A program made the position numbers and the translations under genes. Below, piece by piece: positions 41,457 to 51,508 of a stretch of DNA of 64,000 nucleotides (positions are counted from its first letter, which is position 1; each line of letters starts with the position of its first letter). Origin of the DNA: Streptomyces sp. NBC_01446. GTDB taxonomy: Bacteria; Actinomycetota; Actinomycetes; Streptomycetales; Streptomycetaceae. The DNA lies in assembly GCF_026340095.1 (NCBI RefSeq), contig NZ_JAPEPO010000001.1, positions 1,116,001 through 1,180,000 on the forward strand, given 5' to 3'. The notes under the pieces were generated by a model, which worked only from the letters and a program-made list of their open reading frames with translations, ran no database searches and was not told the DNA's origin.

Positions 41457-42254
41457 GTGACGCAGCAGGTCCCGTCCACCGAGCCCGAGTTGGCCGGAGT
41501 GCGCAACTTCCGCGATGTCGGTGGTCTCCCGACCGTGGACGGCCGGCGGGTCAAGCAGGGCGTGCTGTTCCGCAGTGGTCACCTCGCGCACGCCACGGCT
41601 GAGGACGCCGCGTTCCTCTCCTCGCTCGGGCTGCACACGATCTTCGACTTCCGCAACGCCGCCGACCAGCGTCTCGAAGGCCCCGACGTCACGCTGCCCG
41701 GCGTGCGGAACGTGAATCTGCCGCTGACCGACCCGGCGGACGGCGCCGAGTTCTGGCAGATGGTGCGCGACGGCAACCTCGACGACCTGCGCGCCGCCCT
41801 GTCCGAGGGTCAGGCCGCGGACCGCATGATCACGTCGTACCGGGCGATCATCACGGAGCGCACCGCCGAGCACAGCCAGGTCCTGCACTCCCTCGCCGAG
41901 GACAGCGTGCCGGCGCTCATGCACTGCGCGGCCGGCAAGGACCGCGCGGGCCTGTCGATAGCGGTCACGCTCCTGGCCGTGGGTGTGGAGCGCGACGCCA
42001 TCGAGGCGGACTACCTGGAGTCGAACGCGACGCACCGCCGCTACAAGGTGCACCGCAGCAGTGCCTCGAAGGACGCGATGTCCCCCGAGGTCATGGAGCT
42101 GCTGAGCCCGCTGTTCGACGCCCGCGCCACCTATCTGGCGGCCGCCTTCGAGCAGGTCGCGCAGACCTGGGGCTCCACCGACCGCTACCTGGAGGAGGGC
42201 CTCAAGCTGTCCGCCGCCCAGCGCGAGCGGCTGCGCGAGCGCCTCCTCGACTGA
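41457..42254 (+). CDS. Tyrosine/serine protein phosphatase (DSP-like)
   Basis: 265-residue phosphatase of the Y_phosphatase3 family. N-terminal GVRNFRDVGGLPT is characteristic, the general-acid region is LPLTDPADGAEF, and the P-loop HCAAGKDRAG carries the CX5R nucleophile (about residue 160). It removes phosphate from tyrosine or serine, or possibly phosphoinositides. GTG 41457 has GGGAGGA seven bases upstream, so the longer frame from 41376 is rejected. It is followed by the convergent small membrane protein gene. Targets unknown. Confidence 0.93.
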   Translation: MTQQVPSTEPELAGVRNFRDVGGLPTVDGRRVKQGVLFRSGHLAHATAEDAAFLSSLGLHTIFDFRNAADQRLEGPDVTLPGVRNVNLPLTDPADGAEFWQMVRDGNLDDLRAALSEGQAADRMITSYRAIITERTAEHSQVLHSLAEDSVPALMHCAAGKDRAGLSIAVTLLAVGVERDAIEADYLESNATHRRYKVHRSSASKDAMSPEVMELLSPLFDARATYLAAAFEQVAQTWGSTDRYLEEGLKLSAAQRERLRERLLD

Positions 42255-42280
42255 GACTCATCGGCCACACGCGGGACACG

Positions 42281-42451
42281 TCACCCGTGCGACGCCCCCA
42301 GCGCGAACAGCAGATAGATGAAACCCGCGACGAGGTGCCCGGCGAAGACGTAGACGAGCAGGCGCACCCAGATGCCGCGCGGGAGCTTGTCCTCGATGTC
42401 GCGGCGGGCGGGCCGCTCCGGCTCGGTCACGTCGTTCGGCTCTGAGCTCAT
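42281..42451 (-). CDS. Small single-pass membrane protein (DUF6126-like)
   Basis: 56-residue protein with a charged N-terminal half (ERPARRDIEDKLPRGIWVR) and one membrane helix (LLVYVFAGHLVAGFIYLLFA). ATG 42451 overlaps the stop of the XRE-cupin gene (ATGA) and has GGGAGG upstream. Such small proteins are commonly paired with XRE-cupin regulators in Streptomyces; I recall the name DUF6126 but could not check. Function unknown. Confidence 0.82.
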   Translation of the reverse strand: MSSEPNDVTEPERPARRDIEDKLPRGIWVRLLVYVFAGHLVAGFIYLLFALGASHG

Positions 42452-43089
42452 TGGGGGCCTCCCTGGGTCCGTTCGCCGCCGCCCGTCGCCGGGCCTAGAC
42501 ACAGCGCGGCGGACGGGCTCTGCAGCAGGGTGTGTACGAAGAGGAGCTCGGCGCCGTCGCGGTCGGCGGCGGCGATCCGGTGCGGGGTCAGCGAGTCGAA
42601 GTGCGCGCTGTCCCCCGGCTCGAGCGCGTGCGCGGTGTCCCCGAGGCGCAGCCGCAGCCGCCCTTCGAGCACGTACAGCCACTCCTCACCGGGGTGGACC
42701 CGCACGATGTCGCCCTCGGCGCCGAACGGCACGTGCACGCGCAAGGCCTGCATGCCGCGCCCCGGGGCGCCCGCCTGCCGGTAGATCCAGCCGCCCGCCC
42801 CGGTGGGCTCCATGTTGCCGGAGCGCACGACGGCGTCCCTGTCGGCGGGCGTCTCGCCCAGGAGCTCGGAGACCGTCGTACCGTAGGTGCGGGCGAGGGC
42901 GAGCAGCATCGGGAGCGAGGGCTGACGGCGACCCGTCTCCAGGCGGGAGAGGTGCGCGGGCGAGAGCCCGGCGGCGCGGGCCGCGGCCTCCAGGGTCAGG
43001 GCGGCGCGGCGCCGGAGTTCGCGCAGCTGAGGGGCGACGGCGGGCAGCTCCGTGGGTTCCGGAGCCGGCTCCGGAGGGGCAGGGCTCAT
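42448..43089 (-). CDS. XRE-family regulator with C-terminal cupin domain
   Basis: 213-residue regulator. The helix-turn-helix (LEAAARAAGLSPAHLSRLET) is followed by a cupin effector domain (HPGEEWLYVLEGRLRLRLGD; LEPGDSAHFDSLTPHRI). ATG 43089 is preferred to the upstream start at 43125 because the latter lies inside an operator-like repeat. It is translationally coupled to the small membrane protein. Related XRE-cupin proteins control amino-acid, polyamine or stress genes. Autoregulation through the repeats at 43114-43146 is likely. Confidence 0.9.
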   Translation of the reverse strand: MSPAPPEPAPEPTELPAVAPQLRELRRRAALTLEAAARAAGLSPAHLSRLETGRRQPSLPMLLALARTYGTTVSELLGETPADRDAVVRSGNMEPTGAGGWIYRQAGAPGRGMQALRVHVPFGAEGDIVRVHPGEEWLYVLEGRLRLRLGDTAHALEPGDSAHFDSLTPHRIAAADRDGAELLFVHTLLQSPSAALCLGPATGGGERTQGGPQ

Positions 43090-43113
43090 ACCGTCGATTG
43101 AGCCAGAGCTGTA

Positions 43114-43146
43114 CCTCTGAGGCAAATTTATTGCCCCAGAGGCAAA
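43114..43146. promoter_or_regulatory. Direct-repeat operator upstream of the XRE-cupin gene
   Basis: CCTCTGAGGCAAA (43114) and CCCCAGAGGCAAA (43134) are 13-bp direct repeats spaced 20 bp apart, two helical turns. They lie just upstream of the XRE-cupin start in a short AT-rich stretch, which suits binding by two dimers of that regulator. Confidence 0.6.
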
Positions 43147-43181
43147 CAGCTTTCTTCTTCAGAAGCGCCCTTGCGAAGCGG

Positions 43182-44567
43182 TCAGCGGTTGGCGACCGCC
43201 TGCTTCACCAGCGTCTTGCCGAAGTCCCACATCAGTCCGCCGCCCGAGTGCGCGTCGTCCATGACGGCGGTGAACGCCTCCACGAAGCGGTCCACCTCGC
43301 GCTCCCCGATGATCAGCGGCGGGATCAGCTTGATGACCTCCAGGTGGTCGCCGGAGACCTGCGTGAGGATCCGGTGCTTCTGGAGCAGCGGCACGACGAC
43401 CATCTGCGCGAAGAGACCCTTGCGCGCGGCCTGGAGCATCGTCCAGCGGCTGCGCAGCTTCAGCGACTTCGGCCGCCCGAACTCGATGCCGATCATCAGG
43501 CCGCGGCCGCGTACGTCGCTCAGCAGCTCGTAGCGGTCGACGAGCGCGGTGAGCCGGGACTTCAGGAGCTCACCGGTGGCCCGGGCGTTCGCGACGACCT
43601 CCTCGTTCTCCATCACGGAGAGCACGGCGAGCCCTGCGGCCATGGCCTGCGCGTTCGAGCCGAAGCTGGCCGAGTGCACAAGCACGCGGTCCATGGACGA
43701 GTAGACCTTTTTGAAGATCCAGTCCTTGCCGAGGGTCGCGCCGACGGGCACGTAGCCGCCGGAGAGCGCCTTCGCCACGCATACGAGGTCGGGTTCGACG
43801 CCGTCCTCGTGCTGGTAGGCGTAGAAGTCGCCCGTCCTGCCGAGGCCCGTCTGCACCTCGTCCGCGATGAGCAGCGCCTTGTGCCGGTGGAGCAGCTCCT
43901 GGGCAGCGCGCAGATAGCCGGGCGGCGTCCCGTGGACGCCCTTGCCCTGGATGGGCTCGACGATCAGCCCGGCCACGTCGCCCTTGGCGAGCTCCGCGCG
44001 CAGGGCGTCGAGGTCACCGAGCGGCACCGCCGTGTCCGGCAGGAGCGGCGCGAAGCCGTCCCGGAATCCGGACTCGCCGTTCACGGACAGAGACCCGGTG
44101 GTCAGTCCGTGGAAGGCGTGACCGCAGTACAGGACCCTGGGCCTGCCCGTTGCGTACCGGGCGAACTTCAGTGCCGTCTCGACGGCCTCCGTACCGCTGT
44201 TGCCGAAGAAGACCCGGTCCAGGTGCGGGCTGTGCGCGAGGAGCCGTTCGGCGAGGAGGCCCGGCAGCGGCTGGCAGTCGAAGCGGGTGAGGTCGGCGAG
44301 CGAGGCGCCGAGGACGTCGTGCAGCGCCTTGCGGACGACGGGGTGGTGCCGGCCGAGGCCCATCACACCGAACCCGGCGAGCATGTCCAGGTAGTCGCTG
44401 CCGTCCTCGTCCCAGAAGTAGGCGCCTTCCGCCCGTTCGTAGACCTTGTCGAAGCCGATGGTGTGCAGCATGCGCGGGAGCTGGTGGTTGAGGTACTTGG
44501 CATGCAGCTCGTAGCGCTCGGCGCCGCGGTCGGCCAGGAGTCTTGCGAGATCGAACTCCTTGCTCAT
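43182..44567 (-). CDS. hpnO: Class III aminotransferase of hopanoid side-chain synthesis
   Basis: 461-residue PLP enzyme expected to convert formyl/ribosyl-derived hopane to aminobacteriohopanetriol. The PLP lysine is in [15 protein letters not shown], the aspartate in [12 protein letters not shown], and [17 protein letters not shown] binds the cofactor phosphate. ATG 44567 overlaps the dxs stop (ATGA). It is the last gene of the hopanoid operon, in the place occupied in other Streptomyces by the aminotransferase that gives aminotrihydroxybacteriohopane. Acetylornithine/GABA-type specificity is excluded by context rather than by sequence. Confidence 0.88.
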   Translation of the reverse strand: MSKEFDLARLLADRGAERYELHAKYLNHQLPRMLHTIGFDKVYERAEGAYFWDEDGSDYLDMLAGFGVMGLGRHHPVVRKALHDVLGASLADLTRFDCQPLPGLLAERLLAHSPHLDRVFFGNSGTEAVETALKFARYATGRPRVLYCGHAFHGLTTGSLSVNGESGFRDGFAPLLPDTAVPLGDLDALRAELAKGDVAGLIVEPIQGKGVHGTPPGYLRAAQELLHRHKALLIADEVQTGLGRTGDFYAYQHEDGVEPDLVCVAKALSGGYVPVGATLGKDWIFKKVYSSMDRVLVHSASFGSNAQAMAAGLAVLSVMENEEVVANARATGELLKSRLTALVDRYELLSDVRGRGLMIGIEFGRPKSLKLRSRWTMLQAARKGLFAQMVVVPLLQKHRILTQVSGDHLEVIKLIPPLIIGEREVDRFVEAFTAVMDDAHSGGGLMWDFGKTLVKQAVANR

Positions 44568-46477
44568 ACGTCGTCGCTCTCCTTGCCGGCCACGAGGGCC
44601 GCGGTCTCGGCCTTCAGGGCCATGCTCGTGCCGATCCGCCCGGCGATCTCGACGGGCGTGAGCCCGATGTCGGCGAGCACCTCGCCGCGCTTGGCGTGCG
44701 CGAGGAACTGGTCGGGGATCCCGAACCGCCGCACGGGTACGTCGACTTCGGCCTCGCCGAGCGCGAGTGCCACGGCGGAGCCGACGCCGGCCGCCTTGCT
44801 GTTGTCCTCGACGACGGCGACGAGCCGGTGCCGTGCGGCGAGCGGCGCGAGGCCCGGGTCGACGGGTTTGACCCACCGCGGGTCCACGACCGTGCAGTTG
44901 ATACCGCGCGCTTCCAGGAGATCCGCGACCTGGAGGCACACCGGCGCCATCACCCCGACGGAGACCAGAAGGACGTCGGGGTCGTCGGCCCGGTGCAGTA
45001 CGTCGAGGCCGCCGATCCGGTCGACCGCCGGGATCTCGGGGCCGACCGACTCCTTCGGGAAGCGGATCAGCGTCGGGGCGTCGTCCACGGTGACCGCTTC
45101 GCGCAGCTGCGCCCTCAGCCGCTCGGCGTCCCGGGGCGCGGCGATGCGCAGTCCGGGGACGACCTGGAGGACGGACATGTCCCACATGCCGTTGTGCGAG
45201 GCACCGTCGACGCCGGTCACGCCCGCCCGGTCGAGGACGAAGGTGACACCGCAGTTGTGCAGCGCGACATCCATGAGGAGCTGGTCGAAGGCGCGGTTGA
45301 GGAAGGTGGCGTAGACGGCGACGACCGGGTGGAGGCCGCCGGTCGCGAGCCCCGCCGCCGAGACCGCCGCGTGCTGCTCGGCGATCCCCACGTCCCACAC
45401 CCGGCCGGGGAACTCCTGCGCGAACTTGGTGAGTCCGACCGGGTGCAGCATCGCCGCGGTGATCGCCACGACGTCGTCGCGCTCCCGTCCGATGCGGGCG
45501 ATCTCGTCGCCGAACACCGAGGTCCAGGACGGGCCGTTGGACGGCGCGAGGGGCTCGCAGGTGAGCGGGTCCATCACGCCGACGGTGTGGAACCGGTCGG
45601 CCTCGTCCGCGAGGGCGGGCTCGTAGCCGCGGCCCTTCTCGGTGAGGCAGTGCACGAGCACCGGCCCGTGGAACCGTTTCGCACGTCGCAGCGCCGACTC
45701 GACCGCGCCCAGGTCGTGCCCGTCGATGGGCCCTAGGTATTTGAGCCCCAGGTCCTCGAACATGCCCTGCGGCGCGAAGGCGTCCTTGAACCCCTTCTTG
45801 GCGCCGTGCAGGGACTCGTACACGGTGTGCCCGATGACGGGGGTGCGCAGGAGGACGTCCTTGCCCCAGGCGAGGACCTTCTCGTAGCTGTCGGTGGTAC
45901 GCAGGGTTGCCAGGTGGTTGGCGAGGCCGCCGATGGTCGGGGCGTAGGACCGTTCGTTGTCGTTGACGACGATGATCAGCGGGCGGTCCCTGGCGGCCGC
46001 GATGTTGTTGAGCGCCTCCCAGGCCATGCCGCCGGTGAGCGCCCCGTCCCCTATGACGGCCACGACGTGGCCCCGCTCCCCCAGGACCTGGTTGGCCTTG
46101 GCGAGGCCGTCCGCCCAGCCGAGCGCGGTGGACGCGTGGCTGTTCTCGATGACGTCGTGCTCGGACTCCTCGCGCGAGGGGTAGCCGGACATGCCCCCCT
46201 TCCCGCGCAGCTTCGAGAAGTCCTGACGTCCTGTCAGCATTTTGTGCACGTAGCTCTGGTGTCCGGTGTCCCACAGGATCCGGTCGACCGGCGACTCGAA
46301 GACCCGGTGCAGGGCCATCGAGAGTTCCACCACCCCGAGGTTGGGTCCCAGGTGGCCGCCGGTCCTCGCGACCGCGTGGATCAGGAACTCCCTGATCTCC
46401 GCGGCCAGTTCGTCGAGCTGTTCCTCGCTCAGCGCCTTCAGATCGCGCGGCCCCCGGATGCTTTCCAGAATTGTCAC
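44564..46477 (-). CDS. dxs: 1-deoxy-D-xylulose-5-phosphate synthase
   Basis: 637-residue TPP enzyme, first step of the MEP isoprenoid pathway: pyruvate plus glyceraldehyde-3-phosphate to DXP and CO2. The TPP motif is [16 protein letters not shown] to VVNDNERSY. Catalytic-region hallmarks include [15 protein letters not shown] near the N-terminus and [17 protein letters not shown] in the pyrimidine domain. Domain order and length are standard. It sits inside the hopanoid operon, 26 bp downstream of ispG, and appears to boost C5 supply; a second dxs elsewhere is usual in Streptomyces but cannot be seen here. Confidence 0.96.
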   Translation of the reverse strand: MTILESIRGPRDLKALSEEQLDELAAEIREFLIHAVARTGGHLGPNLGVVELSMALHRVFESPVDRILWDTGHQSYVHKMLTGRQDFSKLRGKGGMSGYPSREESEHDVIENSHASTALGWADGLAKANQVLGERGHVVAVIGDGALTGGMAWEALNNIAAARDRPLIIVVNDNERSYAPTIGGLANHLATLRTTDSYEKVLAWGKDVLLRTPVIGHTVYESLHGAKKGFKDAFAPQGMFEDLGLKYLGPIDGHDLGAVESALRRAKRFHGPVLVHCLTEKGRGYEPALADEADRFHTVGVMDPLTCEPLAPSNGPSWTSVFGDEIARIGRERDDVVAITAAMLHPVGLTKFAQEFPGRVWDVGIAEQHAAVSAAGLATGGLHPVVAVYATFLNRAFDQLLMDVALHNCGVTFVLDRAGVTGVDGASHNGMWDMSVLQVVPGLRIAAPRDAERLRAQLREAVTVDDAPTLIRFPKESVGPEIPAVDRIGGLDVLHRADDPDVLLVSVGVMAPVCLQVADLLEARGINCTVVDPRWVKPVDPGLAPLAARHRLVAVVEDNSKAAGVGSAVALALGEAEVDVPVRRFGIPDQFLAHAKRGEVLADIGLTPVEIAGRIGTSMALKAETAALVAGKESDDV

Positions 46478-46503
46478 GCTCGGGCCCCCTCTCCGGTTGT
46501 TCC

Positions 46504-47703
46504 TCAGCTCACGGTGACGTCAGGGGTGCCCGAGGCCACCCCGGCGTCCGTCATCTGCTCGGCGATCTTCATCGCCTCTTCGATGAGGGTCTCGACGATC
46601 TTCGACTCGGGGACGGTCTTGATGACCTCGCCCTTCACGAAGATCTGGCCCTTGCCGTTGCCCGACGCGACGCCGAGATCCGCCTCGCGCGCCTCGCCGG
46701 GACCGTTCACCACACACCCCATGACGGCGACCCGAAGGGGCACCTCCATCCCGTCGAGGCCCGCCGAGACCTCGTCGGCCAGCTTGTAGACGTCGACCTG
46801 CGCCCGGCCGCACGACGGGCACGACACGATCTCCAGACGCCGCTCCCGAAGGCCCAGCGACTCCAGGATCTGGATGCCGACCTTGATCTCCTCGACGGGC
46901 GGCGCGGACAGCGAGACGCGGATCGTGTCGCCGATCCCCTCACTCAGCAGCGCCCCGAAGGCGACAGCCGACTTGATGGTGCCCTGGAAGGCCGGCCCCG
47001 CCTCGGTCACACCTAGGTGCAGCGGATAGTCACTGGCCGCGGCGAGCTGGCGGTAGGCGTTCACCATCACGACCGGGTCGTTGTGCTTGACCGAGATCTT
47101 GATGTCGCGGAAGCCGTGCTCCTCGAAGAGGGACGCCTCCCACAGGGCGGACTCGACGAGCGCCTCGGGGGTGGCCTTGCCGTACTTCTTCAGGAGCCGG
47201 GCGTCGAGCGAGCCCGCGTTCACACCGATGCGGATCGGGGTGCCGTGGTCCTTGGCCGCCTGCGCGATCTCCTTGACCTTGTCGTCGAACTGCTTGATGT
47301 TGCCCGGGTTCACCCGGACCGCCGCGCAGCCCGCCTCGATGGCGGCGAAGACGTACTTCGGCTGGAAGTGAATGTCCGCGATCACGGGGATCTGCGACTT
47401 CCTCGCGATCGTCGCGAGCGCGTCCGCGTCGTCCTGCGTGGGGCACGCCACCCGCACGATCTGGCAGCCGGACGCCGTCAGTTCGGCGATCTGCTGCAGC
47501 GTGGCCCCGATGTCCGAGGTCCGTGTCGTCGTCATCGACTGCACGGACACCGGCGCTCCGCCCCCCACTGCCACCGGTCCGACGTGGATCTGCCGACTCG
47601 TTCTGCGGTCGGCGATCGGTCGGACCGGCAGCGAAGGGAGCCCCAGTGCTGTGCTTGTCCGGGGGGAACCCCCCAGACCCCCGCCGGGCTCTCCGGAGGT
47701 CAT
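46504..47703 (-). CDS. ispG: 4-hydroxy-3-methylbut-2-enyl-diphosphate synthase
   Basis: 399-residue iron-sulfur enzyme (GcpE) that converts MEcPP to HMBPP in the MEP pathway. The barrel domain shows [15 protein letters not shown] and [15 protein letters not shown]. The [4Fe-4S] cysteines lie in [11 protein letters not shown] and [11 protein letters not shown]. An N-terminal extension of about 35 residues with low complexity is present relative to enterobacterial enzymes. It lies between hpnH (8 bp) and dxs (26 bp), so isoprenoid supply is co-expressed with hopanoid synthesis. Confidence 0.96.
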   Translation of the reverse strand: MTSGEPGGGLGGSPRTSTALGLPSLPVRPIADRRTSRQIHVGPVAVGGGAPVSVQSMTTTRTSDIGATLQQIAELTASGCQIVRVACPTQDDADALATIARKSQIPVIADIHFQPKYVFAAIEAGCAAVRVNPGNIKQFDDKVKEIAQAAKDHGTPIRIGVNAGSLDARLLKKYGKATPEALVESALWEASLFEEHGFRDIKISVKHNDPVVMVNAYRQLAAASDYPLHLGVTEAGPAFQGTIKSAVAFGALLSEGIGDTIRVSLSAPPVEEIKVGIQILESLGLRERRLEIVSCPSCGRAQVDVYKLADEVSAGLDGMEVPLRVAVMGCVVNGPGEAREADLGVASGNGKGQIFVKGEVIKTVPESKIVETLIEEAMKIAEQMTDAGVASGTPDVTVS

Positions 47704-47710
47704 GTCGGTG

Positions 47711-48733
47711 TCACCCGCGGTTTCCGGAGACGGTCTCGCGGGCGGCGCGGATGGACTCCTTGAGCGAGCCCATGGTGGCGAGGACGGCCGTCGGCTCGTA
47801 ACCGCAGTGCGCCATGCAGTTGTTGCAGCGCTCGTCCTTGCCGCGCCCGTAGGCGTCCCAGTCGGTCTTCTCGATGAGGTCCTTGTACGTGGTCACGTAC
47901 CCGTCCGCCATCAGGTAGCAGGGCTTCTGCCAGCCGAAGAGCGAGTAGTTCGGGATCGCCCACGCCGTGCACGGGAAGTCGACCTTGCCCTCGAGGAAGT
48001 CGAGGAACAGCGGCGAGTGGTTGAGGCGCCAGCGGCGCCTGTTGCCGCCCGCGAAGGCCTTCTTGAAGAGCTCGCGAGTCTGCTCGACGCCCAGGAAGTG
48101 CTCCTGGTCGGGCGCCTTCTCGTAGGCGTAGGCGGGCGAGAGCATCATCTCGTCGACCTCGAGGTCGTCGTTGAGGTAGTTCAGGACCTCGATGATGTTC
48201 TGAGGGGTGTCCGTGTTGAAGAAGGTGGAGTTCGTGGTGACCCGGAAGCCCCGCTTCTTGGCCTCCTTGATCGCCTCCACCGCCTCGTCGAAGACGCCTT
48301 CCTTGGCGACGGACTCGTCGTGACGCTCGCGCATCCCATCGATGTGCACCGTGAAGGCGAAGTACGGCGAAGGCGTGAACTTGTCCATCTTCTTGCGCAT
48401 GAGCAACGCGTTCGTGCAGAGGAAGACGTACTTCTTCCTCGCCACCAGCTGCCGGACGATCTCGTCGATCTGCGGGTGCATGAGCGGCTCGCCGCCGGCG
48501 ATGGACACCATCGGCGCGCCGGACTCCAGGACGGCGCCCACGGCCTGCGCCACGGGCATCCGCTGCTTCAGCACTCCGGCGGGGTGCTGGATCTTCCCGC
48601 AGCCCTCGCACTTGAGGTTGCAGGCGTAGAGCGGCTCCAGTTCGACAATGAGCGGGAACTTGTCGCGCCTGCGAACCTTCTGTTCAAAGAGGTACGTCGC
48701 GACCTTGATGGACTGGCGAAGCGGCATGGCCAT
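47711..48733 (-). CDS. hpnH: Adenosyl-hopene transferase, radical SAM
   Basis: 340-residue B12-independent radical SAM protein that joins the 5'-deoxyadenosyl group to diploptene to give adenosylhopane, the first step of side-chain extension. The cluster motif [10 protein letters not shown] (CX3CX2C) is near residue 40, and the SAM-binding GGEP motif occurs in [13 protein letters not shown]-terminal cysteine region ([16 protein letters not shown]) is conserved. ATG 48733 follows a GGAGG at eight bases; the upstream ATG at 48772 lacks one. It lies 5 bp after the hpnG-like gene. Confidence 0.96.
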   Translation of the reverse strand: MAMPLRQSIKVATYLFEQKVRRRDKFPLIVELEPLYACNLKCEGCGKIQHPAGVLKQRMPVAQAVGAVLESGAPMVSIAGGEPLMHPQIDEIVRQLVARKKYVFLCTNALLMRKKMDKFTPSPYFAFTVHIDGMRERHDESVAKEGVFDEAVEAIKEAKKRGFRVTTNSTFFNTDTPQNIIEVLNYLNDDLEVDEMMLSPAYAYEKAPDQEHFLGVEQTRELFKKAFAGGNRRRWRLNHSPLFLDFLEGKVDFPCTAWAIPNYSLFGWQKPCYLMADGYVTTYKDLIEKTDWDAYGRGKDERCNNCMAHCGYEPTAVLATMGSLKESIRAARETVSGNRG

Positions 48734-48738
48734 CTGGC

Positions 48739-49398
48739 TCACCTCCGAGGGAGCAGCAAAGAACGGTGCCATTCGAAAAATGCGGGAAGCACGGCACGAA
48801 GAACGCGGAAAGCCGATATTCCACCGCGCACCGTGCCGATACGGACGAGTTCATGTTCTGGAGCGTCCACGACCACTCGTACGGCCGCAACCGGACGCGG
48901 GCCCCGCGCGGCCGCCGTGCGCAGCGTGGCCGCGGACTCCATGTCCACGGCGATCGCGCCCATGGCCAGCAGGTCACCGCGCTCGTGGCCGCGCACGACA
49001 TGGTCGGAGCCGGTGAGCGGACCGGTGTGCACGGTCCGTCCCGGTACGGCCCTGATCAGCTCCTTGACGAGGAGTTCCGTGCCGGTGCACGGCGTGGAGC
49101 CGTACGGGTCGCGGGTCTCCTCGGCGACGACCAGGTCACCCGGGTGCATCCCGGGGGCGAGGCCGGCGCAGAAGCCGGTCGCGACGACCGCCGCGTCCTG
49201 CAGGGCGGGGTCCTCGAGCACCTTGGCCACGGACCGCTCGGCCGCCTTGGGGCCCATGCCCGTGCGCAGCACGGTCACGGGGGCCGGTGCTCCGGTGCGG
49301 GCGCCGGTGCGCAGGGCGAGGTGCTCGATGCCGAGCGCGCAGGCGACCAGCAGCGGGGCGGCGTCCGGCAGGCGCGGGGCCGCCGGGGATCGGGCCAT
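48739..49398 (-). CDS. hpnG: Adenosylhopane nucleosidase/phosphorylase (HpnG-like)
   Basis: 219-residue protein of the MTA/SAH nucleosidase-purine phosphorylase family. VLRTGMGPKAAERSVAK near residue 45 and the catalytic region AIAVDMESAATLRTAA match; glutamate in DMES binds the ribose. HpnG removes adenine from adenosylhopane to give (phospho)ribosylhopane. The ATG shares one base with the shc stop (TGATG), so both are coupled. Its weak overall match to proteobacterial HpnG is normal for actinobacteria. Confidence 0.9.
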   Translation of the reverse strand: MARSPAAPRLPDAAPLLVACALGIEHLALRTGARTGAPAPVTVLRTGMGPKAAERSVAKVLEDPALQDAAVVATGFCAGLAPGMHPGDLVVAEETRDPYGSTPCTGTELLVKELIRAVPGRTVHTGPLTGSDHVVRGHERGDLLAMGAIAVDMESAATLRTAAARGPRPVAAVRVVVDAPEHELVRIGTVRGGISAFRVLRAVLPAFFEWHRSLLLPRR

Positions 49399-51404
49399 CA
49401 GCCCCCCTTGCCCGGCAAGGACGCCTGGTCGGCGAACGGCTCCCCGTGGACGTACCGGCCGAGTGCCGTGAGCGGGAAGACATGGCGGTAGAGGTGGTAG
49501 TTGATCGAGAAGTCCCACGGGAAGCCGGTGCCGGTGAAGTACGGCTCGTCCCAGGTGCCGTCCTCCAGCTGGGTCTCGGTCAGCCAGGCGGCGCCCCGCT
49601 CGACGGCCTTGGAGTCCCGCTCCCCCGCCGACAAAAGCGCCATCAGCGCCCAGCCGGTCTGCGAGGCGGTCGAGACGCCGTGGCCCTTCCAGTCCTCGTA
49701 GCGGTAGGAGCGCAGGTCCTCGCCCCAGCCGCCGTCGTCGTTCTGGACGGATTCGAGCCAGGCGACGGCGCGGCGGACCGCGGGGTGCGAGGGGGGCAGC
49801 CCGGCGGCGGTCAGGGCCGGCAGCACCGACCCTGTCCCGTATACGTAGTTGACACCCCAGCGGCCGAACCAGGCGCCGTTCGGCTCCTGTTCGGCGAGCA
49901 GCCACTCGATGCCGCGCCGGGTGCGCGGATCGTGCGACATGCCCTCGACGGCAAGCATCTCCACCACGTGCCCGGTGACGTCCGCGGACGGGGGGTCGAT
50001 GACCTCGCCGAAGTCGCAGAACGGCAGCCGGTTGGGGAACGGGCTGGTGTTGTCGACGTCGAAGGCGGCCCAGGCGCCGTTCCTCGACTGCATGCCGAGG
50101 TTCCAGCGCACGCCGCGCTCGATGGCCTTCTCCATACGCACGGTGTCCGGGTGCCGGACGCGGCGCAGCGCGAGGACGACCTCGGCGGTGTCGTCGATGT
50201 CGGGGTAGTTGTCGTTGTGGAACTCGAACGCCCAGCCGCCGGAGGCGAGTTGGGGCCTGCGGACGGACCAGTCGCCGGGCCGGTCGATCTGCTCCCGGAG
50301 CATCCAGTCGGCGGCCTTGACCAGCCGGGGGTGGTCGGCGGGCAGACCGGCGTCGGCGAGGGCGATCACGGCCAGACAGGTGTCCCACACGGGCGACTGG
50401 CAGGCCTCGATCATCCGGGCCCCGTCCTCGCGCCACACGGCGAACCGGTCGAGCGACTCCAGCCCCGCCTTCATCACGGGGTGTTCGAGGTCGTAGCCGA
50501 GCAGGTGGAGGGCGATGACCGAGTACACCGCCGGGGGCTGGATACCGCCCCAGCAGCCGTCGTTCTCCTGGCGTTCGATGATCCAGCGGGCGGCCGAGTT
50601 CATGGCCGCCTTGCGCAGCCTGCGCGGCGCGAACTTGCGATACAGGTGCATCGCCTTGTCGAGCCGCTCGAAGGCGCCGTCCCAACTCGCAATCGGAGCA
50701 AGGGGCCTGGCCGGGTTGGGGTTGCGCGGGTCGGTGTGCAGCTCGTCGAGCGGGAAGGGCGCGGGCCGTACGGGGCGCTTCGCGGAGACGACCGTGAGCG
50801 GCACGATGGTCTGTCGGGCCCAGCAGCCGAAGTCGTAGATGTTGAGCGGCATCCACTTCGGGAAGTAGATGAGTTCCGGGGGCAGTTCGGGCAGGTCGTC
50901 CCACTTCCACCAGCCGAACAAGGCCAGCCAGATGCGGGTGAAGACGCGGCTCGCGGCGATGCCGCCCCGCTCCCGGATCCAGGCGGAGGCCTTCGCCATG
51001 TGCGGCGCGTCGGGGGCGTCCCCGGCCAGGCGCAGGGCCACGTACGCCTCGATGGTGGTGGAGAGTTCGCCGGGGCCGCCGTAGAACGTGGCCCAGGTGC
51101 CGTCGTCGCGCTGTTCACCCCGGATGAAGAGCCCGGCGGCGCGGGTGGTCGCCTCGTCCCCGATCCCGAGGAACTGGCGCAGCAGCAGGTCCTCGGCGTC
51201 CATCGTGACGTTCGTGTCGAGGTCGCCCTTCCACCAGCCCTGGGCGTCCTGCCGGGCGAGCAGGAAGTCCGTGGCGCGACGGACAGCGCTGGCGGCGTCG
51301 TGCGTCCCGGCCGCCCCGGGGCTCGTGTCGGTCAATTGGGCAGTGGTGGCCGAGGTCGCGCCGGGAGCTGCCGCTCCGCTGCTTCCGTCGGTCGTCGCTG
51401 TCAT
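49398..51404 (-). CDS. shc: Squalene--hopene cyclase
   Basis: 668-residue membrane-associated cyclase that folds squalene into hopene and hopanol. The catalytic acid motif DIDDTAEV begins at about D402, and several QW repeats are visible (QDAQGWWKGDL; QENDGCWGGIQ; QSRNGAWAAFD; QEPNGAWFGRWG; QNDDGGWGED). Length is normal for bacterial SHC (620-690). It is the central enzyme of the cluster, between the polyprenyl synthase (104 bp upstream) and hpnG. An upstream GAAGGGGAAG serves as ribosome site. Confidence 0.97.
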   Translation of the reverse strand: MTATTDGSSGAAAPGATSATTAQLTDTSPGAAGTHDAASAVRRATDFLLARQDAQGWWKGDLDTNVTMDAEDLLLRQFLGIGDEATTRAAGLFIRGEQRDDGTWATFYGGPGELSTTIEAYVALRLAGDAPDAPHMAKASAWIRERGGIAASRVFTRIWLALFGWWKWDDLPELPPELIYFPKWMPLNIYDFGCWARQTIVPLTVVSAKRPVRPAPFPLDELHTDPRNPNPARPLAPIASWDGAFERLDKAMHLYRKFAPRRLRKAAMNSAARWIIERQENDGCWGGIQPPAVYSVIALHLLGYDLEHPVMKAGLESLDRFAVWREDGARMIEACQSPVWDTCLAVIALADAGLPADHPRLVKAADWMLREQIDRPGDWSVRRPQLASGGWAFEFHNDNYPDIDDTAEVVLALRRVRHPDTVRMEKAIERGVRWNLGMQSRNGAWAAFDVDNTSPFPNRLPFCDFGEVIDPPSADVTGHVVEMLAVEGMSHDPRTRRGIEWLLAEQEPNGAWFGRWGVNYVYGTGSVLPALTAAGLPPSHPAVRRAVAWLESVQNDDGGWGEDLRSYRYEDWKGHGVSTASQTGWALMALLSAGERDSKAVERGAAWLTETQLEDGTWDEPYFTGTGFPWDFSINYHLYRHVFPLTALGRYVHGEPFADQASLPGKGG

Positions 51405-51508
51405 GGCTTCCCCTTCGTGCAGTGCTCGATCTCTGCTGGGTCCGCCGTCGGCCGATGCCCTGGATGGGCACCGGCCGGCGACTGCGAGTCATATGCGGCC
51501 GATAGCGA

